From: a virus
Strand: one strand, 5' to 3'
Length of the DNA: 46,197 nt
Virus record (IMG/VR): IMGVR_UViG_3300046835_000038
Location: 1 to 46,197 of that record
Shown: piece by piece, positions 5,567 to 12,773 of the stretch
Layout: each line of letters opens with the position of its first letter
Position numbering within the stretch: the first letter of the stretch is position 1
The notes under the pieces: generated by a model
Seen by the model: the letters and a program-made list of their open reading frames with translations, nothing else
The model's database searches: none
Told to the model about the DNA's origin: nothing
Position numbers and translations under genes: made by a program

Positions 5567-6177
5567 GCCGCGCGGTGGTGATCGCGGCGCTCGTGGTGCT
5601 CGTGGCCGCCGTCGGCTGCGGCGGGGGTGGCTCCGAGCCGGAGCTCGAAGCGGAGCCGGTGGCGGCGGATGCTGGCGAGCCGGACGCGGCGATCGTGTTC
5701 ACGGATCGTGATCCCCCGGCGCTGTACGAGACGGCCGGCAGCGGCAGCGTCCCACCGGCGGGCGGCGCGCCGTCGGCGGGGAGCGGGGGTGCGGCGGCCG
5801 GCGCGGTGGCCGAAGCCGGGGCCGGCGGCAGCGCTGGAGCTCCGGCAGCGGGCGCGGCCGGCGGCGGTGCTGGTATGGGCGCGGCCGGTGCGCCGTCGGC
5901 GGGGAGCGCCGGCAGTGCGGGCGCGAGCGGGGCCGCCGGTGGGACGCCTCCGGCTCCGGTGCGCTTTTGCCGGATCAGCGGTGGCCGCTTCGATGGCCAC
6001 ACCATCGGGTGCGACGCTTACAGCGATAGCGCGTATCGGGGTTTTTACTTCACGTGGCAAGTCTCCGGCAGCATCACCACCGGCTGCGCGGATCCGCGGC
6101 CGTGTGCGGCCGGCAATCGCTGCCGGCTCCACCACCCCGACACCGGGGAAGACGCGATCGGGGTGTGCCTGCAGTAG
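5563..6177 (+). CDS. Lipoprotein with Gly/Ala-rich linker (possible lysogenic conversion factor)
   Basis: A 204-residue protein. Residues 1-18 are a signal peptide and AVGC places the lipidated cysteine at residue 19. An acidic segment follows, then about 75 residues rich in Gly, Ala and Ser. The C-terminal domain of about 70 residues carries six cysteines (FCRISGGRFDGHTIGC and others) suited to disulfides outside the cytoplasm. This architecture is common among myxobacterial-type surface lipoproteins. A prophage-encoded surface lipoprotein may alter host surface properties or block superinfection. The gene is coupled to the RHH-like gene and ends at a hairpin terminator. Confidence 0.7.
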   Translation: MSRAVVIAALVVLVAAVGCGGGGSEPELEAEPVAADAGEPDAAIVFTDRDPPALYETAGSGSVPPAGGAPSAGSGGAAAGAVAEAGAGGSAGAPAAGAAGGGAGMGAAGAPSAGSAGSAGASGAAGGTPPAPVRFCRISGGRFDGHTIGCDAYSDSAYRGFYFTWQVSGSITTGCADPRPCAAGNRCRLHHPDTGEDAIGVCLQ

Positions 6178-6203
6178 CCGCGGGGGATCTCGAGTGCGAC
6201 ACG

Positions 6204-6246
6204 CGCGCGGCCGCGGGAGCACGTCTCTCGCGGCCGTGTGCTTTTG
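6204..6246 (+). terminator. Terminator after the lipoprotein gene
   Basis: A GC-rich stem with an uninterrupted core CGGCCGCG/CGCGGCCG (6208-6215 and 6229-6236) extends by four further pairs including two G-U. It is followed by CTTTTGGG. Confidence 0.6.
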
Positions 6247-6262
6247 GGCGTACGCTGCGCAC

Positions 6263-6403
6263 ATGTTCGCAATGATCCTGTTATGCGTGGCGGTGCTGTG
6301 CTCGCTCGTGGCGCGGCCACCGATGCCGCCGCTTCAATGGGTGGCCATCGGACTTACGGTGATCGCGCTACTCTCGGCGGCGCTCAAGTGGGCTCCGTTC
6401 TAA
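6263..6403 (+). CDS. Two-helix small membrane protein
   Basis: A 46-residue protein with two hydrophobic segments (MILLCVAVLCSLVA and WVAIGLTVIALLSAAL) joined by a Pro-rich turn. It is the shape of a small class II holin or another phage membrane peptide. TACGCT at 6251-6256 is a plausible -10 only seven bases before the ATG, so a leaderless mRNA is possible, although no -35 was found. With no endolysin nearby, holin identity is speculative. It lies between a terminator and the convergent leftward genes. Confidence 0.5.
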   Translation: MFAMILLCVAVLCSLVARPPMPPLQWVAIGLTVIALLSAALKWAPF

Positions 6404-6570
6404 AAGGTGCACCGTTCGCCGTCCGGGTGGTATCGCTGCCGCCGTGGGACAGGCAGCCTTGTCGACCTTCCCGGGCGACTCCTACACGGTCCTACCCTTG
6501 CCACGGTGCGACGACATGGCGCGGGGCAAGCTGTACCACATTGTCACCGCGCGCGCTAATCGGCGCTCAT
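6404..6570. other. Convergent intergenic stretch
   Basis: All three plus-strand frames are partly open here, but none has a start codon with a ribosome-binding site and a family I recognise. No hairpin with a T run was found. I regard it as a spacer between the rightward membrane peptide and the leftward DUF3846-like gene. Confidence 0.4.
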
Positions 6571-6918
6571 CTAGTCTCCGAGTAGGTGGCGCGCTGCGGC
6601 TATGTCGGCATCCGTGAGCGAGACGAGCTCCGAGCCGGCAGCGCGCGCCACGAAGAACGGCCCCACGATGCCGCACCGGTTACGCGGTGCGCCCATGTCG
6701 TGGCCGTCTTCGTTGCACACCAAGACCAGCGGCGGCCGAAGGCTGTACGCTTCGAGCTGGCCAGTGCCGAGAAACCGGACGGCATCACCACGGAGCCGGA
6801 CCATTTCAAGGTTGCCGCCTACGAGCGCTTGGAGCGCCGGAAGCGTGTGCTCCACGTCCAGCGCTTCGGCCGGGGCTCCGGGGCGGTAGACCAGCACTCG
6901 GATTGTCGTGGAGCTCAT
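6571..6918 (-). CDS. DUF3846-like protein
   Basis: A 115-residue protein. I start it at the ATG at 6918, which overlaps the upstream gene by four bases, rather than at a further upstream start inside that gene. The middle has LQALVGGNLEMVRL followed by LVLVCNEDG and PRNR. These are the conserved blocks of the DUF3846 family, found in phage and plasmid accessory regions and of unknown function. The second gene of a two-gene leftward unit. Confidence 0.65.
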   Translation of the reverse strand: MSSTTIRVLVYRPGAPAEALDVEHTLPALQALVGGNLEMVRLRGDAVRFLGTGQLEAYSLRPPLVLVCNEDGHDMGAPRNRCGIVGPFFVARAAGSELVSLTDADIAAARHLLGD

Positions 6919-7121
6919 CGGCCGAGCATCCGCCGGATCAAGAGCTCGGCATCTTCGGGAGTGCGCGCCAGCGCTCGAAGCTCGCTCTCTTGGCTGCGCA
7001 CGAAGGCGCGCCACGCTTCCACGTCGCGCACAAGCCGAAGGTCCACGGCGGCTTCTCGCTCCGCAAATAGCGCTTCGAACTTTTCCGCGTCGAATTCGCC
7101 CACTTCATCGTAGGTGGTCAT
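6915..7121 (-). CDS. Small helical acidic protein
   Basis: A 68-residue protein, charged and helical throughout (FDAEKFEALFAEREAAVDLRLVRD), with a C-terminal LLIRRMLGR. It starts the leftward unit containing the DUF3846-like gene and overlaps it by four bases. Nothing identifies its function. Its 5' region is shared with the integrase promoter and a plus-strand terminator, so the two strands are insulated here. Confidence 0.55.
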   Translation of the reverse strand: MTTYDEVGEFDAEKFEALFAEREAAVDLRLVRDVEAWRAFVRSQESELRALARTPEDAELLIRRMLGR

Positions 7122-7160
7122 GGCGCTGGTCTACACCCGGCCGGCAATCCCGGCAAATGG

Positions 7161-7191
7161 GTGCGCGCTTCGGGGCGCGCGTACTTTTTTG
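7161..7191 (+). terminator. Plus-strand terminator upstream of the integrase
   Basis: A stem with GCGCGC/GCGCGC arms and a TTCGGG loop (7163-7180) is extended by G-U pairs and followed by AC and six T. The T run is on the plus strand, yet the genes just upstream are on the minus strand. It therefore probably stops read-through from the 2699-6403 region before the integrase. Confidence 0.65.
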
Positions 7192-7279
7192 TTCGGTTCA
7201 TGCTGGCGTAATCGTTTGCTTTTCGGGAAAAGTGGCGCGCCGGTACGTAAGTATTGCTCGGTCCGGTATGGTTGTTTCT

Positions 7280-7293
7280 AAGTCCACTTGATA
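7280..7293. promoter_or_regulatory. Putative repressor operator (site 2)
   Basis: AAGTCCACTTGATA differs from site 1 by one base in the palindrome core. Its TTGATA overlaps the predicted -35 of the integrase promoter, so bound repressor would block RNA polymerase. Confidence 0.5.
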
Positions 7294-7317
7294 GACTGCA
7301 TTGATTACACGTAAATA
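7288..7317 (+). promoter_or_regulatory. Putative integrase promoter
   Basis: TTGATA (7288-7293), an 18-base spacer and TAAATA (7312-7317). It is the only AT-rich, promoter-like stretch before the integrase. Confidence 0.45.
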
Positions 7318-7371
7318 GCTCGAAACGATAGGCGTTTTTCCGAGCAAGTGAACGTGGAAAGAAGCGGCCAA

Positions 7372-8718
7372 ATGGACTCAGAGATGCCCACCGATAACCA
7401 ATCAAACAGTGCGCGAATCGATGCGCCAGCGCCGGCCACCGGAGCCCCGGCCAAGAAGCGCAAGCGCGCGAGCGCGGCCACGAGCCGCAGCGGCTACCGC
7501 GGGGTGCGGCTCTTGGCACCACGCGGCGCCAAGAATCCCTACTGGCGCATCCAGTTTCAGGATCCGGAGACGGGAAAGCTTCGGCAAGAGCGCATTCCCG
7601 CCGAGCATGCCGGTAACGCCGAGCTGCGCATCGCATACGCCAAGAGCAAGCGGCGCGAGCTGGATCGGCGGCTCGAAGATATCGCGGCCGGCAGCGCGCC
7701 CCACCGCGCGGCCGATACGCTGATCTCGAAGGCATTCGATCGCTACTTCGAGACGTGGGCGCTCACGAAGCGCGCATCCACCCAAGCCGAGTACCGGCGC
7801 GGGTGTGACATGTTCTTGCGGTGGTGCGCGCTTCCCGCGATCAACCTCCGCACCACGCGGCAGCTCTCGCGGGGCATGCTGCGCGCCTACGCGGGGAGCC
7901 GCATGGCAACCCAGCTCAACGCCAAGAAGTGCGGCCGCAGCGGCGCGCGCCGTCCGGCCACCGCCAACAAAGAGCTTCGGTGGCTCTCGGCGGTGCTCAA
8001 AGAGCTTCACGCGCTGGAGCTCGTGGCGCTCTCGCTCGAAGATATCGCGGCCGGCTTGAAACGTACCAAAGAGCCGATTGTCAAGCGGGGCTTTAGCCGC
8101 GCCGCCGAGCTGCGCGCGATCCTCACCCGCTGCCGGCGGCACGATGCGGAGCCGTACGGCGGCGACTACAGCGGGCGCTTCTTGTCGGTGGTGCTGTTCA
8201 TCTTGCTCACCGGTGCGCGCGCGGCCGAAGCTCTCGGCATCCGCTGGGAAGATGTGAGCGCCGATGATGATGGATGCCTGCAGATTACGGTGCGCTCGCA
8301 TGTCAGCAAAACGCTCACGGAGCGCACGATCAGCACCGCGCATTCACCTTTGCTCGCGTGGCTGATCGGCAACTACAAGGGGCGCAGCGGTAGCATCCTT
8401 GGCGGCTCGGAGGCGGCGCTGTACAACACGCGCCACAAGCTGATCGAAGAGTACGAAGCGCCGAGCTTTGATTACCAGAAACTCCGCTGTACTTGCGGGA
8501 CATACCTCACATGCGCGCCTGCCATCTTCGGGGATGCTGCGCCGTACATGAGCGCGCGGCAGCTCGGACACAGCACACGGATTGCGGAGAAGCACTACGT
8601 GGGCGTGGTGAAGATCTCTCATGACGTGCGCACCACTGAAGACGCTATGCAGCTCGTGAAGCCGGTGGCGGATGAAGGCTGGCCGGGGCTTACCCCGGAG
8701 AACGTGCCGCAGCTGTAG
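7372..8718 (+). CDS. int: Tyrosine recombinase integrase
   Basis: Catalyses site-specific integration of the phage genome into the host chromosome. It has 448 residues from the ATG at 7372 (GGAAAGAAG upstream); a GTG at 7348 is possible but lacks a ribosome-binding site. A basic N-terminal arm precedes the AP2-like and core-binding region. The catalytic domain carries GARAAEAL (box I Arg, about residue 283), a Lys in HVSKTL, KLRCT (box II Arg), GHSTR (His) and EKHY (nucleophile Tyr, about 409). The box II His of the usual HxxR is replaced by Gln (QKLR). This variant occurs among tyrosine recombinases. Excisionase-like and recombination genes face it from the right. Confidence 0.92.
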   Translation: MDSEMPTDNQSNSARIDAPAPATGAPAKKRKRASAATSRSGYRGVRLLAPRGAKNPYWRIQFQDPETGKLRQERIPAEHAGNAELRIAYAKSKRRELDRRLEDIAAGSAPHRAADTLISKAFDRYFETWALTKRASTQAEYRRGCDMFLRWCALPAINLRTTRQLSRGMLRAYAGSRMATQLNAKKCGRSGARRPATANKELRWLSAVLKELHALELVALSLEDIAAGLKRTKEPIVKRGFSRAAELRAILTRCRRHDAEPYGGDYSGRFLSVVLFILLTGARAAEALGIRWEDVSADDDGCLQITVRSHVSKTLTERTISTAHSPLLAWLIGNYKGRSGSILGGSEAALYNTRHKLIEEYEAPSFDYQKLRCTCGTYLTCAPAIFGDAAPYMSARQLGHSTRIAEKHYVGVVKISHDVRTTEDAMQLVKPVADEGWPGLTPENVPQL

Positions 8719-8738
8719 GCGGCGCGTGGTATGTAGGG

Positions 8739-8829
8739 GGCGGCGGTGTCGGGAGTACGCGGCTCCGTAGATCGGCTCCGCAGCGTGTCAGGGTGTGCGC
8801 GCCACCGGCGCACTCCCGACACTGCCGCC
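8739..8829. repeat. Long inverted repeat after the integrase
   Basis: Arms 8739-8756 and 8812-8829 pair over 18 bp with one mismatch around a 55-base spacer. It lies between the integrase stop and the bidirectional terminator. It might be part of the attachment site or an mRNA-stabilising structure for int (a retroregulation-like element). No host sequence is available to decide. Confidence 0.55.
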
Positions 8830-8872
8830 AAAAACAAAACGGCCGCCCCGGTGTGGGGCGGCCGTCTTCGTT
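8829..8872 (-). terminator. Terminator between int and xis-like gene
   Basis: An 11-bp stem ACGGCCGCCCC/GGGGCGGCCGT (8839-8849 and 8855-8865) has a five-base loop. The minus-strand exit is T-rich (TTTTGTTTTT), and the plus-strand exit is weaker (CTTCGTTT). It probably works for both converging transcripts. The stem belongs to the same sequence family as the array terminators at 3298-5303. Confidence 0.75.
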
Positions 8873-8881
8873 TGTGGGGCT

Positions 8882-9115
8882 TCACGCGGCCGGGGTGCCT
8901 TCGGTCATGAGCCGCTGGAGCTCGGACTCGGCCACGCGCAGTAAGCCCTTTGCGTTGCCGATGCGAATCACGCGGATCTCACCGCGCGAGCGCATCCGCC
9001 GGATCGTGTTTGTGCTCACGCCGAGCCGCGCGGCCACTTCCGGCAGCGAAAGCAAGCGCTCCGGCGGGGGGCCGGTCGGGGCCGGAGTCGGCCGTTTACG
9101 CTTCGAGCGCGGCAT
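8882..9115 (-). CDS. Excisionase-like MerR-type HTH protein
   Basis: A 77-residue protein. After a basic Pro-rich leader come LLSLPEVAARLGVSTNTIRRM and a wing-like SRGEIRVIRIGNAKGLLRV, the HTH_17/Xis pattern that bends DNA at attachment sites. Such proteins set the direction of integrase reactions. It lies at the far end of the leftward recombination operon and next to int, which supports an excisionase role, although a transcriptional regulator is possible. It overlaps the preceding gene's end by 20 bases. Confidence 0.75.
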   Translation of the reverse strand: MPRSKRKRPTPAPTGPPPERLLSLPEVAARLGVSTNTIRRMRSRGEIRVIRIGNAKGLLRVAESELQRLMTEGTPAA

Positions 9116-9299
9116 TGCTACCCTCCACGGCTCGGCGCGCTTCCCGAGCCGCCCACGCGGCCACGGCTTGATCGAAGGCGGCGCGCTCGAAGCGGCCGCC
9201 CATGTACTCGGAGCGAGCGCGCGCGTACGCGGCCGCCGCCAAGAGCTGCAGGTTAGGTATGCGTATGCTGATCAGTCGGTCGATCACGTGCGAATTCAT
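9096..9299 (-). CDS. Small helical protein of the recombination operon
   Basis: A 67-residue Ala-rich helical protein starting at the ATG at 9299, which overlaps the upstream gene in ATGA form. A longer reading to 9563 is rejected because it would cover the whole preceding gene. No motif was recognised. Coupling on both sides supports that it is real. Confidence 0.55.
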   Translation of the reverse strand: MNSHVIDRLISIRIPNLQLLAAAAYARARSEYMGGRFERAAFDQAVAAWAAREARRAVEGSNAALEA

Positions 9300-9550
9300 A
9301 CGCGCACACGCTTGCCATTGAAGTGTGGGAGCCAATCGAGAGACACGCATACCTCCCACACATCCCCGTCGGGATCGCGCACTCGGAGCGGGTGGCCGGA
9401 TGCCGAGCTGTACACGCCGGCATCGATTCGATCCATGTCGGCTTCGGCGTAGTTTTCGGCGGCGGCTTCGATCGTGGTGGCTTCCACGAGCGCGCCGCCG
9501 TCCGGTCCGTCGGTACTGTCCCACACGTGGTAGGTCTTGATCGTCGGCAT
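9296..9550 (-). CDS. Hypothetical acidic protein of the recombination operon
   Basis: An 84-residue acidic protein. Its N-terminus, MPTIKTYHVWDSTDGPDGGA, then TTIEAAAENYAEAD, resembles small phage proteins with a YxVWD opening and an Ala/Glu helix. The C-terminus has DPDGDVWEVCVSLDW. A beta-rich fold is likely. No function can be assigned. It lies nine bases after the SSB-like gene. Confidence 0.55.
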   Translation of the reverse strand: MPTIKTYHVWDSTDGPDGGALVEATTIEAAAENYAEADMDRIDAGVYSSASGHPLRVRDPDGDVWEVCVSLDWLPHFNGKRVRV

Positions 9551-9559
9551 GGCGGCGGC

Positions 9560-10096
9560 TCAAAACGGGGTGTTATCGTCTTCGGGGGGCGGCATGACGT
9601 GGCTCGCGCCACCGGCTCCGGTGGGCGGCGGCTCTCGAGACGGTAGCGAAGCTTGACGCATGGCCGGGGCTCCGGGCTTGCGACCACCGGCGGCATCCAG
9701 CGCGAGGATCTTCCCGCGCATGCGCGCGGCGAAAGCTTTGGCGGAGCCTTCATCCATGCGATTGCTCATCGCCACTCCGCCGAGATCATTGATCCACGCC
9801 ACGCGCTCGCGGATCTCTCCGTGCTGATCTTGCTCGTGGGCGACCACCGCGTAGACTTCGGTGGTGCCGATGCCTGTTAGGTCACTGAGATCGGAGCCTT
9901 TCCAGCCGAGCAAGCGCAAGCTTTCGATCGTACGCTCGAAGGCGGCATCCGTGAAATACCCGTACCAAGTGCGGCGCTCATCTTTGGCCGGACCTTCTAG
10001 GAAGATGATTTCTACGCCTACTTGATCGGTACCGGTGGAGGCGGTGCCAATCGCCCACGCGCCGCCTTTTGCTTTCCAGCTGCCTTCGGGGATCAT
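9560..10096 (-). CDS. SSB-like single-stranded DNA-binding protein (DUF669-like)
   Basis: A 178-residue protein starting at the ATG at 10096. The N-terminal domain (GSWKAKGGAWAIG then VGVEIIFLEG) is like the DUF669-type phage proteins found beside Sak4 ATPases and RecB-like nucleases. It ends in a Gly/Pro-rich linker and an acidic tip EDDNTPF, close to the DDDIPF tail by which bacterial SSB recruits partner enzymes. It probably coats ssDNA during phage recombination and replication. It overlaps the ATPase gene by four bases. Confidence 0.7.
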   Translation of the reverse strand: MIPEGSWKAKGGAWAIGTASTGTDQVGVEIIFLEGPAKDERRTWYGYFTDAAFERTIESLRLLGWKGSDLSDLTGIGTTEVYAVVAHEQDQHGEIRERVAWINDLGGVAMSNRMDEGSAKAFAARMRGKILALDAAGGRKPGAPAMRQASLPSREPPPTGAGGASHVMPPPEDDNTPF

Positions 10097-11085
10097 GTCT
10101 GGTTTTCCTTTCCTTGAATCGAGAGCTGTGCGGACAGTTTGTTTTCGATGCGTGCAAGTGTGATCGCGTTGCCGGCCGCGGCGAGTACCGCGCGCCGTAC
10201 GCGCTCCACGAGATCGGGATCCGCGCCGGCCAGCATGGCCGCGATCCTCGTCTCGAGAGCCGCGGGGGTGGCCGGCTGGCCGTCGGCTATGGCATCCGTG
10301 AGAGACTGCCAATCGAGCGGCAGCGAGTCCGGGAGGTTGTAGCGATTTTTGGCATCGTAGGCGGCGGTGCGTTGGGTGCGGAGGATCCGTGCTCCGGTGC
10401 TGATCCCCTTCGCGCGCGCTTCGGTACCCTTCCCGCTCTTATGCGTGAACGTCTCATGCATGGCGAAGAGCACCGCATCACACCACTCACGGAGCAAGCC
10501 TTGCGCTTTGGCGTGAAGCTTGATCTCGAAGCGATCGAAATCGTCCCCTTCGGGATTGCGGAAGGTCTTGATCCAGGCATGCGCGATCAAGAGTATTTGC
10601 ATGCTCCGGCGCGCTCGAAGCGTATCCAAGAGCGAGCACAAGAGCCGCCACTCATCCAGCGCGGCCGAGTAGCCGCGGCCGTAAGGTATGTCTTCGATGG
10701 TTTCGATCAGCGTACCGTCTCGATTGCGCCGGCCGGTCCCCACCACGTGGCTCCAGCACAGTGGCTCCAACCAATCGAGCGTATCGATCACGAGCGTTTT
10801 GTACTCGTGCGAGGCGTTGGTGAGCTCGCGGATCGCATCCAGCACTTGACGCCAGCTGGACGGCTCCGGGAAGCGCGCCACCGAGAGCGTGGCCGTACCG
10901 TCTTCGGCACCGATGAAGATCGGGGCTTCGGCGGATGCGGCCAGCGTAGACTTGCCGATGCCATCCACGCCATACACGAGCGCGCGCAGCGGCTTGTGCA
11001 CGGGGCCGGTGATGATGTTAGCAAGCAACATCCGGCCGGCGGCCGGCTCATTCGAGATGACAGTAGCGATGATTTGTTCGTTCAT
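10093..11085 (-). CDS. Sak4-like RecA-fold recombination ATPase
   Basis: A 330-residue protein starting at the ATG at 11085. Walker A is GVDGIGKST (residues 39-47) and Walker B is TLVIDTLDW (about 97-105), as in the AAA_24/Sak4 family of phage single-strand annealing ATPases. These work with an SSB-like protein, encoded here by the next gene, to anneal homologous DNA. A Cas4/RecB-like nuclease three genes upstream completes the usual phage recombination set. Confidence 0.8.
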   Translation of the reverse strand: MNEQIIATVISNEPAAGRMLLANIITGPVHKPLRALVYGVDGIGKSTLAASAEAPIFIGAEDGTATLSVARFPEPSSWRQVLDAIRELTNASHEYKTLVIDTLDWLEPLCWSHVVGTGRRNRDGTLIETIEDIPYGRGYSAALDEWRLLCSLLDTLRARRSMQILLIAHAWIKTFRNPEGDDFDRFEIKLHAKAQGLLREWCDAVLFAMHETFTHKSGKGTEARAKGISTGARILRTQRTAAYDAKNRYNLPDSLPLDWQSLTDAIADGQPATPAALETRIAAMLAGADPDLVERVRRAVLAAAGNAITLARIENKLSAQLSIQGKENQT

Positions 11086-12131
11086 GATTTCGCTGCCTTG
11101 TCGACAAGATTCTGCGCTGGCCAAATGCGGGCGTGGTAGCGGCCACACGGAACACTCTGCATGCCTCGCAAATGGCCGCGCACGAAGATCTCGGCGCTTG
11201 CGTCGCTTGCGCGCCGCCTGCGCATGTGCTCATTCACCCAGTGGACTACTGACTTGCGGCGCGCGCTTGCTGTCTCCGCGGTGCGTAGCAGCTTCACGAA
11301 TGCGCGCGCGCCGATTGCATCGGTGCGCAGCTCGACGCCAGTGCGCTGTGGTCCGCCGAGACTAAGCTCGACGCCCCACACTTCGGCGCGATCGACGCAT
11401 TCCGCGATGCCGGATGCAAGCTGTATCAGTGATGGGTGGAAAAACCTGTTCCCGTCCATTTTCTTCGCAAGCCGCTCATGATTTTTGCCGAGCTCAAAAA
11501 AGCGTCGATTCCAATATCCGAAGCCGGTTACGTTGCTCGTGGCGCGGCCGTCGGCAAAAGCAAATACATGCTGATGGAGGAAAACCCGTGCAGTCTGCGG
11601 CAAGCGGCACACTCGCTGATACGCCTTCGCAGACTTACTGCCAACCTCACCGATCGATTCAAGGTGATAGGTTGCCCCGAGCCACGCGCAGCCGTCCGTT
11701 GATTCGAGATCTGACACATCATCGCCTTTTAGGGTCGGATGATCGGTGCCTGCCCCGGCGGCGCACTCTTTCGACCTATCGCATTCAATGAGCTGTGCAT
11801 AGCGCACAGTCTTATGCCTGAACGTAGTCTCAAGAAACTCCGGCAACGCCTCTTCGTAATACATTGAAGCGCCAGCGTTCAGCTCTTTGCGTGTCGCTTC
11901 ATCTTCGATCTCTTGTTCGTTCGCTTCGATGCTGGTTGGAGTCAATACGCCCCAGTGGTCGGCACCTACGGAAACGAGCGGGACCGCGCGCATAAAATGG
12001 CTCCATTCGTAACGCAACTCCGCCTGACTCGCGATGGCTTCCCACGAGAGCATGTCGTCAACACGCTCCATGATCTCTTGCGCACCGAGCCGCAATTCGA
12101 TCACGCTAGGATCTGCGAAAGTGTCTGGCAT
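11082..12131 (-). CDS. Unrecognised protein inserted in the recombination operon
   Basis: A 349-residue soluble protein with no signal peptide, membrane helix or nucleotide-binding motif that I can see. It is rich in His, Arg and Trp in its second half (FGYWNRRFFELGKNHERLAKK). Base composition is lower in GC, and codon choice is less extreme, than in its neighbours. The gene is nevertheless coupled to the ATPase gene by a four-base overlap. This points to a fairly recent acquisition. In this position it might be an accessory recombination or anti-defence factor; this is pure inference. Confidence 0.6.
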   Translation of the reverse strand: MPDTFADPSVIELRLGAQEIMERVDDMLSWEAIASQAELRYEWSHFMRAVPLVSVGADHWGVLTPTSIEANEQEIEDEATRKELNAGASMYYEEALPEFLETTFRHKTVRYAQLIECDRSKECAAGAGTDHPTLKGDDVSDLESTDGCAWLGATYHLESIGEVGSKSAKAYQRVCRLPQTARVFLHQHVFAFADGRATSNVTGFGYWNRRFFELGKNHERLAKKMDGNRFFHPSLIQLASGIAECVDRAEVWGVELSLGGPQRTGVELRTDAIGARAFVKLLRTAETASARRKSVVHWVNEHMRRRRASDASAEIFVRGHLRGMQSVPCGRYHARIWPAQNLVDKAAKS

Positions 12132-12135
12132 CGGA

Positions 12136-12444
12136 TCACCCCTTCTTTGCGGCCACCCACACCACCGCGCGCCGCTTGGCGCGGGTGAGGTGAGTACGGC
12201 CGGAGTTATGTACGAGATGCGCGTCCGTTAGTTCGATGCGGCGGGGGCGCGCGGTGCTCGGGTTGAGTCGGAGCATGCGTGCGATCTGTTCATCCGTGAA
12301 GCCGTCGGGGGCGGCGCGCTGGAGTAAGTCCAAGATGCGCGCGCGATCGGTCGGGGCGGTGGGCGCTGCGGCTTCGGCCGCGGCCGCGCTCGTGGGCGAG
12401 TGCGCTTGATAGGGGAGCTCCAGTTGGCGGCGATCCGATTTCAT
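12136..12444 (-). CDS. Small winged-helix-like protein
   Basis: A 102-residue protein. After a low-complexity Ala/Pro linker, residues about 33-95 (RARILDLLQRAAPDGFTDEQIARML, then STARPRRIELTDAHLV) fit a winged helix-turn-helix. It is the kind of domain that phage operons use for DNA end or replication protein contacts. It sits three genes from the SSB-like gene in the recombination operon. Confidence 0.65.
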   Translation of the reverse strand: MKSDRRQLELPYQAHSPTSAAAAEAAAPTAPTDRARILDLLQRAAPDGFTDEQIARMLRLNPSTARPRRIELTDAHLVHNSGRTHLTRAKRRAVVWVAAKKG

Positions 12445-12773
12445 GGCGGCACCGGGAGTCCAAGCGTTGCCATGATGCGCCGGTGGGCGGCATCTCTCGC
12501 AAGCGTAAGCTTCTCGTAATCGGTGTCGGACTCACTGGCCGCCCACCACGTAAACCACGTCAACACATCACGGTAAAAAGCGCTTTGCTTTAGGGTATCC
12601 GCTTGCGCCGTATCTAGGGCTAACACTCGGTTGAGTATCGCTTGGAGCTTGGCAAGCTCCCGCACTTGTCGGCTAAGCGTAACGCGCAGCGTGGACTGGA
12701 CTTCGGCCAGCTTGCGCGTTGTGGCCGTGTACTCTTCGCGCGCGGTGAAGCGTGCTTTCTTGGCGGCTTTCAT
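12441..12773 (-). CDS. Coiled-coil protein of the recombination operon
   Basis: A 110-residue protein beginning at the ATG at 12773, four bases inside the nuclease gene. Nearly the whole length is helical with a coiled-coil pattern (REEYTATTRKLAEVQSTL and on to VRELAKLQAILNRVL). No family was recognised. Oligomerisation or an adaptor role for the nuclease are possible. Confidence 0.6.
   Translation of the reverse strand: MKAAKKARFTAREEYTATTRKLAEVQSTLRVTLSRQVRELAKLQAILNRVLALDTAQADTLKQSAFYRDVLTWFTWWAASESDTDYEKLTLARDAAHRRIMATLGLPVPP

Noticed and set aside
4969-6264. Long leftward open frame antisense to the small-gene array and lipoprotein gene
   Set aside because: It runs across terminators, promoters and several well-supported plus-strand genes, has low-complexity Arg/Ala/Pro composition and lacks a ribosome-binding site. 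It is a typical GC-rich shadow frame. The same applies to the leftward frame at 4236-5315.
6404-6570. Additional short plus-strand gene in the convergent gap
   Set aside because: Frames here have no good start site and the possible products overlap or are low-complexity. No family match or coupling supports a gene.
8739-8829. Transposon ends around a small insertion
   Set aside because: The spacer is only 55 bases and no transposase or target duplication is present, so an RNA structure or attachment site is more likely.
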